Shown piece by piece: positions 27,482 to 36,819 of a DNA stretch of 36,819 bases. Source of the DNA: Deltaproteobacteria bacterium (GTDB taxonomy: Bacteria; Myxococcota_A; Polyangia; Haliangiales; SHYZ01); NCBI GenBank assembly GCA_016210055.1, contig JACQUZ010000118.1, forward strand, positions 1-36,819. The letters are read 5' to 3'. The position numbers and the translations under genes were made by a program. Each line of letters opens with the position of its first letter. Within the stretch, counting starts at the first letter, position 1. The notes under the pieces were generated by a model. It saw only the letters and a list, made by a program, of their open reading frames with translations, made no database searches and was not told the DNA's origin.

Positions 27482-27916
27482 CTACTTGGTCGCGATGGCC
27501 AGGCGGGACAGGCCGACTTGCTTGGCATTGTTCATGATGCCGACCACCATCCCGTGCTTGACCCCCTCATCGGCTTCGATGATGACCTGGGTCTGCGGGT
27601 CCTTGGCAAACGCGGACCGGAACACCTTGTCCAGGTCTGAGGGCGTGACGGCTTGCCCCTGAACCATCACCTGGCCCGATGGCAAGACCGATACGACCAG
27701 CGACTTTGCGCCAGGATCGATTTCCTTCGTAGCGCCCTTGGGCAGGTTCACCTTGAGCCCCTGGCGCGACGCGGTCTCCACCATCACGCTCGACGTGATC
27801 ATGAAAATGATCAGCAGGACGAGGAAGATGTCAGTCAGCGGCGTGATGTTAATCTCGGCGAAGATGGCGCCTTCAGCCGACGACGGATCATCATCCGGTA
27901 GCTTGCCGAGCCCCAT
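27482..27916 (-). CDS. exbD: Biopolymer transport protein ExbD/TolR family
   Basis: A 144-aa inner-membrane protein with one N-terminal transmembrane helix and a periplasmic domain; with ExbB-type subunits it couples the proton gradient to envelope work. The N-terminal motif EINITPLTDIFLVLLIIFMI contains the conserved Asp29 in the membrane segment. The periplasmic part has LVVSVLPSGQVMVQG and QVIIEADEGVKHGMVVGIMN, typical of the family. The ATG at 27916 is preceded by AAGGAGAAGGGG and the gene overlaps the end of exbB by 26 bp, so the two are cotranslated. No tonB or TonB-dependent receptor is nearby; a Tol-like or myxobacterial motility role is also possible. Confidence 0.93.
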   Translation of the reverse strand: MGLGKLPDDDPSSAEGAIFAEINITPLTDIFLVLLIIFMITSSVMVETASRQGLKVNLPKGATKEIDPGAKSLVVSVLPSGQVMVQGQAVTPSDLDKVFRSAFAKDPQTQVIIEADEGVKHGMVVGIMNNAKQVGLSRLAIATK

Positions 27917-28538
27917 CCTGCCCCTTCTCCTTGAGCACCTCGAGGAACTCGTCCACAAGGAGCTTGAGCTCCACCGCAATACGGGCGAGGCGCTGCATGA
28001 AGTAGTTATATAAGACCACCGCCACCACGGCGACCAAGATGCCGGCAGCCGTGGCAATGAGCGCCTCGGAAATCCCCCGGTACACCACCGAGAAGGCCCC
28101 GGCCTGCTGCTGCGAGATGGAGTGGGAGGCGCCCATGATCCCCACCACCGTGCCAAAGAGCCCGATAAACGGCGACGCTGCGCCAACCGTACCCAAGATC
28201 CAGAGACGGGACTTGAGGTCGAGAGTCACTCGATGCCGCTCCCGGTCGACAGCGCCAACGAGGGCCTCTGTCGAACCACGGCCGAGTCGCTCAAAGCCCA
28301 CCAGGAACACGTCGGCTAGGGGCGAATGGGATCTCTCGCATGCAGCCCGTGCCTCGGCGATGGCGCCTCGAAACAGGCATCGGTTCACGGTCTCGGCAAG
28401 TCCCCGCGCCCGGTCGAGGTAGGACCAAAGCGCTACCAGTCGCTCCAGCGTGACCGCCAACGAAACGACCGAACATCCGAGGATCACCCACATGGTGACC
28501 CCGCCGATCTTGATGGCTTCCCAAAGAGAGATGTTCAT
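27891..28538 (-). CDS. exbB: ExbB/TolQ/MotA-family proton channel
   Basis: A 215-aa inner-membrane protein with three transmembrane segments (VTMWVILGCSVVSLAVTLER near the start; ILGTVGAASPFIGLFGTVVG; ISEALIATAAGILVAVVAVVLYN). The Thr/Gly-rich pattern around GTVGAASPFIGLFGTV and ALIATAAG is the family signature of the ion path. It is the partner of the overlapping exbD. The ATG at 28538 has GGAGG about 11 bp upstream; a TTG at 28559 also lies in frame but is less likely. It sits 48 bp downstream of the large lipoprotein gene on the same strand, so the three may form an operon. Confidence 0.93.
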   Translation of the reverse strand: MNISLWEAIKIGGVTMWVILGCSVVSLAVTLERLVALWSYLDRARGLAETVNRCLFRGAIAEARAACERSHSPLADVFLVGFERLGRGSTEALVGAVDRERHRVTLDLKSRLWILGTVGAASPFIGLFGTVVGIMGASHSISQQQAGAFSVVYRGISEALIATAAGILVAVVAVVLYNYFMQRLARIAVELKLLVDEFLEVLKEKGQDGARQATG

Positions 28539-28586
28539 GCGCGGAGGCGCCTCCGGCAAAGGTTATGCGAGGCGACGGAGCGGAAA

Positions 28587-31500
28587 TCAAGGCGCAAAGG
28601 GCGCCAGGAACCCATTTCCATCGAAGTCCACGAGCACGGGTGCCGTGAAAGCCACGGCTGGGATGCCCTTCTTTCCAAGAGCTGCTTCTAGCTCGGCGTC
28701 GTCTTTCGCGCTCACGACCTTATCCAAGCTCGCTTCGTCCAAGGTCTCATGGAGCAGCACCGGGTAGAGCGCCCTCTGCCCACGGACGCGCACGACGATC
28801 CACGCGTCCTTGCCGCGCGCCCCAGCACGCGCGACCACGTCGCCTTCGGCTAGCTCGACCTTGACTACAGACTCATAGCGATCCTTCTCATGGCGAACGA
28901 CCAGGGGCTTGGCACCAAGTGGAGCGAGCTTGCACGGATCGGAAGCGGTGAGCGAGTCCAGGTCCCGACTCGTGAAGCAAAGAAGCGGCACGAGCGCGGT
29001 AGGTCCCGTATCCGCGGGTTCAAAGGTGGTGTTGGCAAATACCTCGACCGTGTCGTAGGTCACCCACTCGGCGCTCTGAACCTCGACCGTGAGGCTTGCT
29101 TTCCCCGCGGTCGCTGTGATGGTCTTGCCCACCGCCGAAGAGCCAGGCGCGTCGAGGACCCGCACCATCGGCCCATTGGTCACCACCACGTCCCTCGGTG
29201 CTCCCTTGGCCCCGAGGAGCGTCGCCACGATGTCGTCCTCGATCCCGGCGTGAAGCGATTCCGCCGAATCATCGGCGACGCGCACGAGTGTCCGCGGCAA
29301 TCCGGCAGGGTCCTTTTCCAGGGTGTGGCTGTCCGAGTTACCCATGGGAGTAAATAGCCTGCCAAAGGAAAGGAAGTTCATCCAGTCGCGCAGGATTCGA
29401 TCGAGTGAGGATATCTCACGCACGCCGTCCTTGTCGCTATCGCTGACGACGAAGCGATTCCACACCTCGAGCGTATCGAACTCGTCGCTAAAGATGTCCA
29501 TGTTCTCCGGCATGCGCAGCCAGCTCGAGGGAACTGGCTCCCCGGGCGTTCCGTAGAATGTCCGGTTGGCAAAGTCGAAGGTGAGCCCGCAGCGGTCGAA
29601 GTACGCCATGAAGTTCCCCATCCCACCGATTCGCGGATGGTTCACCTGCACAACGCGCGCACCGCGGTCCCGGAGCGACTTCCACAGCTCCACCGGGAGC
29701 ATGTCGAACCCCTCGCGGGCGCCCAGCGCCCAGTCTGGAGCGCCGCGGGACGGGTCTGCCTCATCGGGGACGAGAGGCCACGCAATGAAGTGGCCCCACG
29801 CAAAGGGGGTCGACTCCACGCCAATCGTGCTGTCGATGAACGGCCGCAACTTGAGCTGGTCGATGAAAGGGGCGTAATCAGACAGGTAGTCATGATCGGA
29901 AGAGGCAAAGAACTCGACCCCCTCGGCGACCAACGTCTTCACCCGATCCTCGAGCGACACGAACGAATCGGGAGAACCAAGGGCGTGTTGGTGGAATTCC
30001 GTCGCCACGTACCCGGTGGTATCGACCACTCGGCGAAGTCGAAACTCGAGCTTCGACGACGCGCCCGGGGCTGCGGTCACGACCTGTTCACCGACCGACC
30101 ACTCCGGTCCTCGGGAGGCGTGCACGCGGTATGGCCCGCCTGCCGGGAGAAGGAGTGGCCCGTCGGAAAGCGCTTCTTCCGGTCCCACGCTCGCCCCGTG
30201 GGCCGCGTGAAGAATCCGGACAACGCCGAAGCGACGGTCGAAGGCGGGTTGCAGCCGCTCGTCGAGCGTCACTGGATGCCGCCCGATCACCGTGAGCTTG
30301 GCGGGGATCGGGTCTCCCGTTTCGTCTTCGACGACGCTGAATTCGTAGCGCGCTGGATCGGGGAACTCGATGGCAAGCGGCCCCACCGCCGCATCGCTGC
30401 CAACTGTGAGCTTGAGCACCGCAGAACGGGCTACGTCGGGGATGTCCGCCCTAACCAAATACGAGCCTTGGGCAAGCTTCCCGGCGAAGCTCCCATCGGC
30501 CTTGACATGGAAGTACGTCTGGATCGGATCCTTTTCGTCGATCGCGCCATTGCCGTTTCGATCCAGGAAGAATCCCACGCGCGCTCCGGCGCCCGGCTTG
30601 CCCGACGGGGCAAAGCGCACCGTACCGCCGATCGGCTGTACCTTCTTTCCCGACGCCTCCTGCACCGCCGCATCGATGTCGCCACCGTCACGCCCCACGA
30701 TGATGTCCATCCTCTTGGTCACGCCCTCGCCCGGCTTGAGCTGGAGCTTCCAGGTCTCCTCGTCGAGGAAATCCAGGAGCCCCTCGGCATGCATGATGAC
30801 GAACGAGGCGCCAGCCACGGTGACGACCGCATTTGGCGTGGCGGGATCATCGTGGCGCGGCCAGTACCCGTAGGCGACGCCGGGACCTTGGATGACCTGA
30901 TAGGGCGCTGGGGCAGGCTCGGCGGCGGCATTCAAGTTATCGACGGTGAAATAGCGAAATCCGTGGCCAGGAGAAAACGAATAGACGTTCCCGCCCGAGT
31001 CCCCGAGCGCGCCCAGCGGACCCCGGATTGGGGCATCCCCGTCGTTGAACAGGGTCCAGGCCACCTCGAGCGTCGTCTTGCCCGGCCACAGCGTGTACGT
31101 GGTCGCGCATTTCACCCCATCCTCCAGCGTGGGATCGATGTCTGGCGGAATGTCGAAGACCGCCATGCCTTTCAGGTTTATGAAGTCGTCGAGCGCCGCC
31201 CGGCCCCGCGCCAAGATGACCGCTGGGCCGCCTCGGGATCCGTCGAGGAGCACCTCCACGCTCTCGTGGGCACACGTCCGCCCGGCTACGTACATGAGCG
31301 CGATCTCACCGAAGTGGTCGGGAGCCACGTCCTTGCCGCTTTCGTCCAAGAGCGCCGCATCCACCACGTTACCGCCCCAAGGGACCACGCCAATGAATCG
31401 CGCCGCCTGCTGGATGACGAAACGCACCCTTGAGTTGCGGATGTAGTAGTCCCCCACCAGGCCGGACTTCGCAGGACCGTCGATGAGCTCTCCGGCCTTC

Positions 31501-31673
31501 TCCTGCGTAATCCTTCCGGCAAGCACGTCCTGGGCTTCCCCAGTGGGCTTTGGGACCGGCGGAAGGAAGTCGTCGAGCGTCGTGCCGTCCCCGCTCCCGC
31601 AGCCGACAAGGGCCCCAGCGAGGGCGGGCACGATGATGGGGTACAAGGGCCGCATCCGCATGGGGCGCAGCAT
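28587..31673 (-). CDS. Large lipoprotein with a PHP-type metallohydrolase domain (CehA/McbA-like)
   Basis: A 1028-aa envelope lipoprotein. The N-terminus is a signal peptide with lipobox LVGC (PIIVPALAGALVGC). The first 550 residues are beta-rich domains of no recognised function; near residue 371 DRNGNGAIDEKD matches a Ca-binding EF-hand-like loop. A PHP-type hydrolase domain occupies about 555-800: EFHQHALGSPDS, SSDHDYLSDY, VQVNHPRIGG and MGNSDSH give the His/Asp metal ligands seen in CehA/McbA-type proteins. The substrate is unknown; ligand positions suggest phosphoester or related hydrolysis. The ATG at 31673 is the best start; a 9-G run lies 7 bases upstream. exbB and exbD follow on the same strand. 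Confidence 0.82.
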   Translation of the reverse strand: MLRPMRMRPLYPIIVPALAGALVGCGSGDGTTLDDFLPPVPKPTGEAQDVLAGRITQEKAGELIDGPAKSGLVGDYYIRNSRVRFVIQQAARFIGVVPWGGNVVDAALLDESGKDVAPDHFGEIALMYVAGRTCAHESVEVLLDGSRGGPAVILARGRAALDDFINLKGMAVFDIPPDIDPTLEDGVKCATTYTLWPGKTTLEVAWTLFNDGDAPIRGPLGALGDSGGNVYSFSPGHGFRYFTVDNLNAAAEPAPAPYQVIQGPGVAYGYWPRHDDPATPNAVVTVAGASFVIMHAEGLLDFLDEETWKLQLKPGEGVTKRMDIIVGRDGGDIDAAVQEASGKKVQPIGGTVRFAPSGKPGAGARVGFFLDRNGNGAIDEKDPIQTYFHVKADGSFAGKLAQGSYLVRADIPDVARSAVLKLTVGSDAAVGPLAIEFPDPARYEFSVVEDETGDPIPAKLTVIGRHPVTLDERLQPAFDRRFGVVRILHAAHGASVGPEEALSDGPLLLPAGGPYRVHASRGPEWSVGEQVVTAAPGASSKLEFRLRRVVDTTGYVATEFHQHALGSPDSFVSLEDRVKTLVAEGVEFFASSDHDYLSDYAPFIDQLKLRPFIDSTIGVESTPFAWGHFIAWPLVPDEADPSRGAPDWALGAREGFDMLPVELWKSLRDRGARVVQVNHPRIGGMGNFMAYFDRCGLTFDFANRTFYGTPGEPVPSSWLRMPENMDIFSDEFDTLEVWNRFVVSDSDKDGVREISSLDRILRDWMNFLSFGRLFTPMGNSDSHTLEKDPAGLPRTLVRVADDSAESLHAGIEDDIVATLLGAKGAPRDVVVTNGPMVRVLDAPGSSAVGKTITATAGKASLTVEVQSAEWVTYDTVEVFANTTFEPADTGPTALVPLLCFTSRDLDSLTASDPCKLAPLGAKPLVVRHEKDRYESVVKVELAEGDVVARAGARGKDAWIVVRVRGQRALYPVLLHETLDEASLDKVVSAKDDAELEAALGKKGIPAVAFTAPVLVDFDGNGFLAPFAP

Positions 31674-31741
31674 ACACCAGCCCCCCCCCAAGGAGCCCGC
31701 TCCACGAGAGGATTGGTCCTAGATGTCCCTCTCTGCTCCTA

Positions 31742-32110
31742 TCAGCTCATGGTTCGGAGCGACTTGCCCTGCTTGGCGCGCTCCACCAGGCGCATGACAA
31801 ACGCGCGCTCCTCGAAGCTCAGCTCTCCCCACGCGATCCCCATTCCACGCGTTTCCCTCGGGCTGGACGCGTCGTCGCAGGAATAGCGAACATAGGCCGG
31901 AAGCGCGAACACCTGCCCTTGGGAGCCCCTGGCGATGACGGTAATCCTGGTTCCACAAGGCAACCGAAAGTCCAAGTGCACGAACGCCCCGCCGAACGAC
32001 ACCTCGTAGAGGGTCGCGAATAGCCTGTTCCCTTCCACGTCGACCAGGACCGTGTAACAGGCCGGGTATCGCGAGTGAATCCTCGGGCGCAAGGAGGAAG
32101 GCTGGCTCAT
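31742..32110 (-). CDS. Single-domain PilZ protein, 122 aa
   Basis: A 122-aa cytoplasmic protein that is essentially one PilZ domain. RPRIHSRYPACYTV at the start provides an RxxxR-like Arg pair, and EVSFGGAFVHLDFRLPCG corresponds to the D/N-x-S-x-x-G motif, with Glu for Asp; c-di-GMP binding is plausible but not certain. GMGIAWGELSFEER is the usual late strand and helix. It may report c-di-GMP to motility or envelope systems. The ATG at 32110 has no clear ribosome-binding site. It lies 33 bp downstream of the cysteine-cluster gene and 68 bp upstream of the large lipoprotein gene. Confidence 0.85.
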   Translation of the reverse strand: MSQPSSLRPRIHSRYPACYTVLVDVEGNRLFATLYEVSFGGAFVHLDFRLPCGTRITVIARGSQGQVFALPAYVRYSCDDASSPRETRGMGIAWGELSFEERAFVMRLVERAKQGKSLRTMS

Positions 32111-32143
32111 TAGGACCGCAATGATTTTATCGCAGAGCCAACG

Positions 32144-32623
32144 TCAACGGGAGAGGCCTAGTCTTCTTCGAGCTGTCAGGCAATGACTTCCCCCGCGTTC
32201 GAACTCCCGACAAGTTCGAGGACGATCCTCGTACACGGTGCAGGAGTGAGGCTCTCCGACAGCGGATCCGCCGACCAGCGCAGCGCAGCGGTTCCCTTCC
32301 CGCTCGAGCTCGAGATACGTCCCTCGCTTGACTACCAGTTCCGGATGCGTCCTCGCAATCCGATCCCTCGGCGATATGGTTACCGAGTCATACGCCGCGC
32401 GGCAGCACGCCGCGCAGTCTTGGCAATCGGGCAGAGGTTCCCACCTATCGCACGCTCCCCACGTTGGGTCGAGGACGGCCCCGCCTGCTTGCCTGCATCG
32501 GGATCGGCCGGTCTTGGTCTGATACCGCCAGGCGCAGCCGCCACAGGTTTCGTCGGTCCCAGGCTTGGCCCAGAATCCAAGCGGATGCCTTGAATCCTGA
32601 TCTTTGGGATGGGCGGCCCGCAC
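32144..32623 (-). CDS. YkgJ-family cysteine-cluster protein
   Basis: A 159-aa protein of the YkgJ/FliB-like zinc- or iron-chelating family (function of the family poorly known). It has a distinctive Cys pattern: TCGGCAWR and RCRQ near the N-terminus, CQDCAACCR in the middle, and the C-terminal SCTVYEDRPRTCREFERG, the family signature. An extra N-terminal Cys group (about residues 27-60) may bind a second metal. The start is GTG at 32623, as no ATG is in frame. It begins 21 bp after the stop of the ATPase-SLOG gene and probably shares its transcript. Confidence 0.85.
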   Translation of the reverse strand: MRAAHPKDQDSRHPLGFWAKPGTDETCGGCAWRYQTKTGRSRCRQAGGAVLDPTWGACDRWEPLPDCQDCAACCRAAYDSVTISPRDRIARTHPELVVKRGTYLELEREGNRCAALVGGSAVGEPHSCTVYEDRPRTCREFERGGSHCLTARRRLGLSR

Positions 32624-32644
32624 TGGAGTCAGGGCTCGGTGGGA

Positions 32645-33946
32645 TCAGGCTTCCGAAAGTGGTGGGCCAAAGGAGCGGGTGAACAGGGCCCGAATGGCTG
32701 CGCGCCCCTCGGCGGTCAGGAAGCGTGTACCCGTTCCGGTGAACCGAGTCCGGGAAATCACCGGGTCGACGACGTCTACCCATTTCCCGCCCTTCCAGGA
32801 GAACCAACCCTTCCGTTCCTGGTCGAACACGTGCACCGGCTTCTCCCAGTGGCGAGCGAGCTCCACGGCCCAGCCGGTCCCACCCTTGACCGTGTTGTCG
32901 GGCAGAATCTGCCCCACCGCAAAGACCTCACCGGCCGAGTTGACCTGGTGCCAGATGGACTGAAGTATCTTGCGAAAGAGGGGCGTTTCTGGGTACGTGC
33001 GGTGCATGTGCGCCGTGAGGTAGGCGGAGCTCACGTCCCCCTGCCGGAGCTCGGCTTCCCCTAGGGGGACCAGGCCCCTGGTACGCTCGACCGCACGTCC
33101 TTCGAACGAAAAGTTCACCTCCCCGATCCTCCATCGCTCGGCACACGCGCCGAACTCGGCCTCCGCTCCGGCAGCTCCTCCCGAAAGGAGCGAGTATGCG
33201 CTTATCGGAAGCTTGGGAAGCGAGTGCTCTTCCTCGTCCGTCACCAGGCGCATGGTGTCGGGGTGGAAGTGGAGATGCGTCACCGGCGGCACTGCGTCGC
33301 CGTGATCCTTGAGGAGCCGAATGTCGACATGATCGCCATGGGGCTCGAGGAAAATGGCCACGTCAATGAGATCTGCGAAGGCCTCACACGGTGGAGTCAC
33401 CTGGGTCGGGTGCTCGCCCGTGGTGGCGCGATGGGTCTGCGCCGAAATCCAGAGCTCGGCACCGAGTCGCTTCGCCTGCGCCCGGAACGCCTTGAGGGCG
33501 CTTCTCGTCTCGTCGTCCGGCCCCTCCCAGTGAAATCCGTCGATGAGGATCGCAGAGGGACGGAACTTCATGTGCTCCTCGAACATGCCGATGGCCTTTT
33601 CGAGGCGGCTTGGCGTTATCTGGTGATCGGCGAAGGCCTTGATCACGCGGTGCTGCCATGCCGCGGCGCGCACGCTTTCCCGCTCGTCGAGCTGAGTGCG
33701 CGTGGCGAGGTCGTCAAAGAGCGCGTCGTACCACGACTGCACGTGCTCCAGGGTCTGACCGAGCGCGACGTGAAAGACGTCACGGTCCCGGAGAAGGTCG
33801 TCGAGCCCCACCTGAATGAGGCAAGCTGTCTTGCCCACCCCGGCTCGCGACATGACCACGCCCAGGTTCCCTTTTCCCAGCCCTCCGTGGATCGATTGCT
33901 CGAGGATCCGCAGCGGGCTCTGTTCGTTGACTTCCTTTCGGTACAT
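32645..33946 (-). CDS. P-loop (RecA/KaiC-like) ATPase fused to a SLOG nucleotide-sensing domain
   Basis: A 433-aa cytoplasmic protein. Residues 1-235 are a RecA/KaiC/DnaB-like ATPase: LGVVMSRAGVGKTACLIQ contains Walker A (33-40), and SAILIDGFHW contains Walker B (Asp136), followed by LGAELWISAQTHR. Residues about 252-428 form a SLOG-type Rossmann domain: LSGGAAGAEAEFGACAE and GGTGWAVELARHWEKPVHVFDQ are its two hallmark segments, with the late GTGTRFLTAEGRAAIR. SLOG domains bind nucleotide-derived ligands. I do not know this fusion from a named system. The ribosome-binding site AGGAGAGG overlaps the EF-G stop codon and the ATG is 8 bp from it, so translation is coupled to EF-G. A nucleotide or ribosome-stress sensor role is inference. 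Confidence 0.85.
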   Translation of the reverse strand: MYRKEVNEQSPLRILEQSIHGGLGKGNLGVVMSRAGVGKTACLIQVGLDDLLRDRDVFHVALGQTLEHVQSWYDALFDDLATRTQLDERESVRAAAWQHRVIKAFADHQITPSRLEKAIGMFEEHMKFRPSAILIDGFHWEGPDDETRSALKAFRAQAKRLGAELWISAQTHRATTGEHPTQVTPPCEAFADLIDVAIFLEPHGDHVDIRLLKDHGDAVPPVTHLHFHPDTMRLVTDEEEHSLPKLPISAYSLLSGGAAGAEAEFGACAERWRIGEVNFSFEGRAVERTRGLVPLGEAELRQGDVSSAYLTAHMHRTYPETPLFRKILQSIWHQVNSAGEVFAVGQILPDNTVKGGTGWAVELARHWEKPVHVFDQERKGWFSWKGGKWVDVVDPVISRTRFTGTGTRFLTAEGRAAIRALFTRSFGPPLSEA

Positions 33947-33954
33947 GACCTCTC

Positions 33955-36048
<2,094 letters not shown>

Positions 36049-36063
36049 AGTTACCGCTCCGAG

Positions 36064-36118
36064 AATATAGAGAAAAATGGGTACGGGAAAATTGGTTACA
36101 GATCAAGAGAAAATTGGT
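36064..36118. promoter_or_regulatory. EF-G promoter region with two GAAAATTGGT repeats
   Basis: In the 179-bp divergent gap, GAAAATTGGT occurs twice (36087-36096 and 36109-36118), 22 bp apart, two helical turns. On the minus strand TATATT (36064-36069) is a possible -10 box for fusA, but no good -35 is seen. The repeats could bind a regulator of fusA or of the plus-strand gene. Confidence 0.4.
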
Positions 36119-36227
36119 CGTGGTCCACGAGCGGATTCCAGGGTTGAACCCTTGAACGCGGGATTGAGCGGCAATCCATAGGCCGTTCCACCTCTCAAAG
36201 CGTTGTTTCTCCCTGCTGGAGGACATC

Positions 36228-36819
36228 ATGCGCCGCCCTATAGGTCTGGTTGTTTTCACGATTTTGGTCGTTTCCTTGAGCTGCAAGGGCCCCAAGCCCG
36301 TGTCTACCGGGGGAGCGCCCACGAGCACTCCTGGGGCTTCGCCCCTCGAACCGGTCGAGAAACCCGGCCTCACCATGAGACTCAGCGAGGGGAGCGCCAC
36401 TGCGGAACCCGCGGAGACCGCGCCCCTGGCGCCGGCAACACCACTGTCTGACGAGGAATCCCAAAAAATCCTTTCGCGCCTGGCTCCGCTTGCCAAAGCT
36501 CCAGGCGACGAAAGGGATTTCGCCCTGCGCGACAAGTCCCTCCCGCCACCGCGCGCCGGGAAGACCCTCAAAGAGACATTCCCGAGCCCTACGCCCGGAC
36601 CGGCCGCCCCGCCCAAGGAAGCTGGCCCTCTCACCGTGCTTCGCCGTGCCCCCGAGGGAAAGGTTCCGCTCGCTCCCCATCTTTCAGTGACTTTCTCGCA
36701 GCCCATGGTGCCGGTCACCAGCGTCGACGAGCTCGCCAAGCTGCCGCGACCGGTCAGGATCACCCCAGAGCCTCCGGGGAAGTGGCGGTGGATCGGATCC
36801 AAAACGCTTCTCTTTGAAC
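36228..36819 (+). CDS. Alpha-2-macroglobulin family lipoprotein, N-terminal part (runs off the window)
   Basis: The first 197 codons of a gene that continues beyond the right edge. The ATG at 36228 has GGAGG (36218-36222) at good spacing. The signal peptide carries a lipobox SLSC (VVFTILVVSLSC), so it is a lipoprotein. A Pro/Thr/Glu-rich linker leads to LSVTFSQPMVPVTSVDELAK and GKWRWIGSKTLLFE, which match the N-terminal region of bacterial alpha-2-macroglobulins. These large periplasmic proteins trap proteases and often accompany penicillin-binding protein 1C. The thioester region lies outside the window. It is divergent from fusA. Confidence 0.88.
   Translation, partial: MRRPIGLVVFTILVVSLSCKGPKPVSTGGAPTSTPGASPLEPVEKPGLTMRLSEGSATAEPAETAPLAPATPLSDEESQKILSRLAPLAKAPGDERDFALRDKSLPPPRAGKTLKETFPSPTPGPAAPPKEAGPLTVLRRAPEGKVPLAPHLSVTFSQPMVPVTSVDELAKLPRPVRITPEPPGKWRWIGSKTLLFE

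Noticed and set aside
36140..36157. tRNA T-arm-like sequence AGGGTTGAACCCT upstream of the alpha-2-macroglobulin gene
   Set aside because: It is a short palindrome; no acceptor stem, anticodon arm or D arm can be built around it.

Overview
This GC-rich window (low-to-mid 60s percent by eye, strong G/C preference at third codon positions) looks like the chromosome of a myxobacterium-like member of the former Deltaproteobacteria (Myxococcota, possibly Polyangia). The evidence is the mix of a Ser/Thr kinase fused to a large ATPase/TPR module, two FHA-domain sigma-54 activators, TIGR02266-type PilZ and DUF4388 proteins with long disordered tails, and an EF-G of the mitochondrial-EFG1-like type. 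It holds 24 complete protein genes, a partial alpha-2-macroglobulin gene at the right edge and possibly the last codons of another gene at the left edge. I see no rRNA, tRNA, CRISPR array, prophage or insertion sequence.

Left third (1-9.9 kb): the kinase/ATPase (minus) is divergent from hpt, followed by an unknown 111-aa gene. The 289-bp gap between kinase and hpt contains a long, nearly perfect inverted repeat that may be a miniature mobile element. Next, on the minus strand, are a NarK-family transporter with an RpoB-like soluble insert, an OPT-family transporter and a tandem receiver protein.

Centre (10-21.7 kb): pilT with a palindrome where its ribosome-binding site should be, then a secreted protein that looks like an outer-membrane barrel, alaS, a PilZ protein with a recognisable promoter, gshA on the minus strand, an FHA/sigma-54 activator, and pyrE coupled to a lipoprotein gene.

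Right part (21.7-36.8 kb): a DUF4388 receiver protein, a divergent FHA-GAF-sigma-54 activator, a degenerate histidine kinase, exbB-exbD, a very large PHP-type lipoprotein (CehA/McbA-like), a single-domain PilZ protein, a YkgJ-type cysteine-cluster protein, a P-loop ATPase fused to a SLOG nucleotide-sensing domain, and EF-G. The last eight genes form one minus-strand run. The ATPase-SLOG gene is translationally coupled to the EF-G gene.

The most unusual signals are: (1) the EF-G / ATPase-SLOG pair, a candidate uncharacterised translation-linked sensor; (2) a dispersed repeat of about 95-120 bp with an adjacent hairpin, found in the same reading frame inside the disordered linkers of two unrelated signalling genes; (3) the RpoB-like barrel inserted in the NarK transporter; (4) the 29-bp inverted repeat upstream of hpt. 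Functions are called from recognised motifs only; no database search was run.
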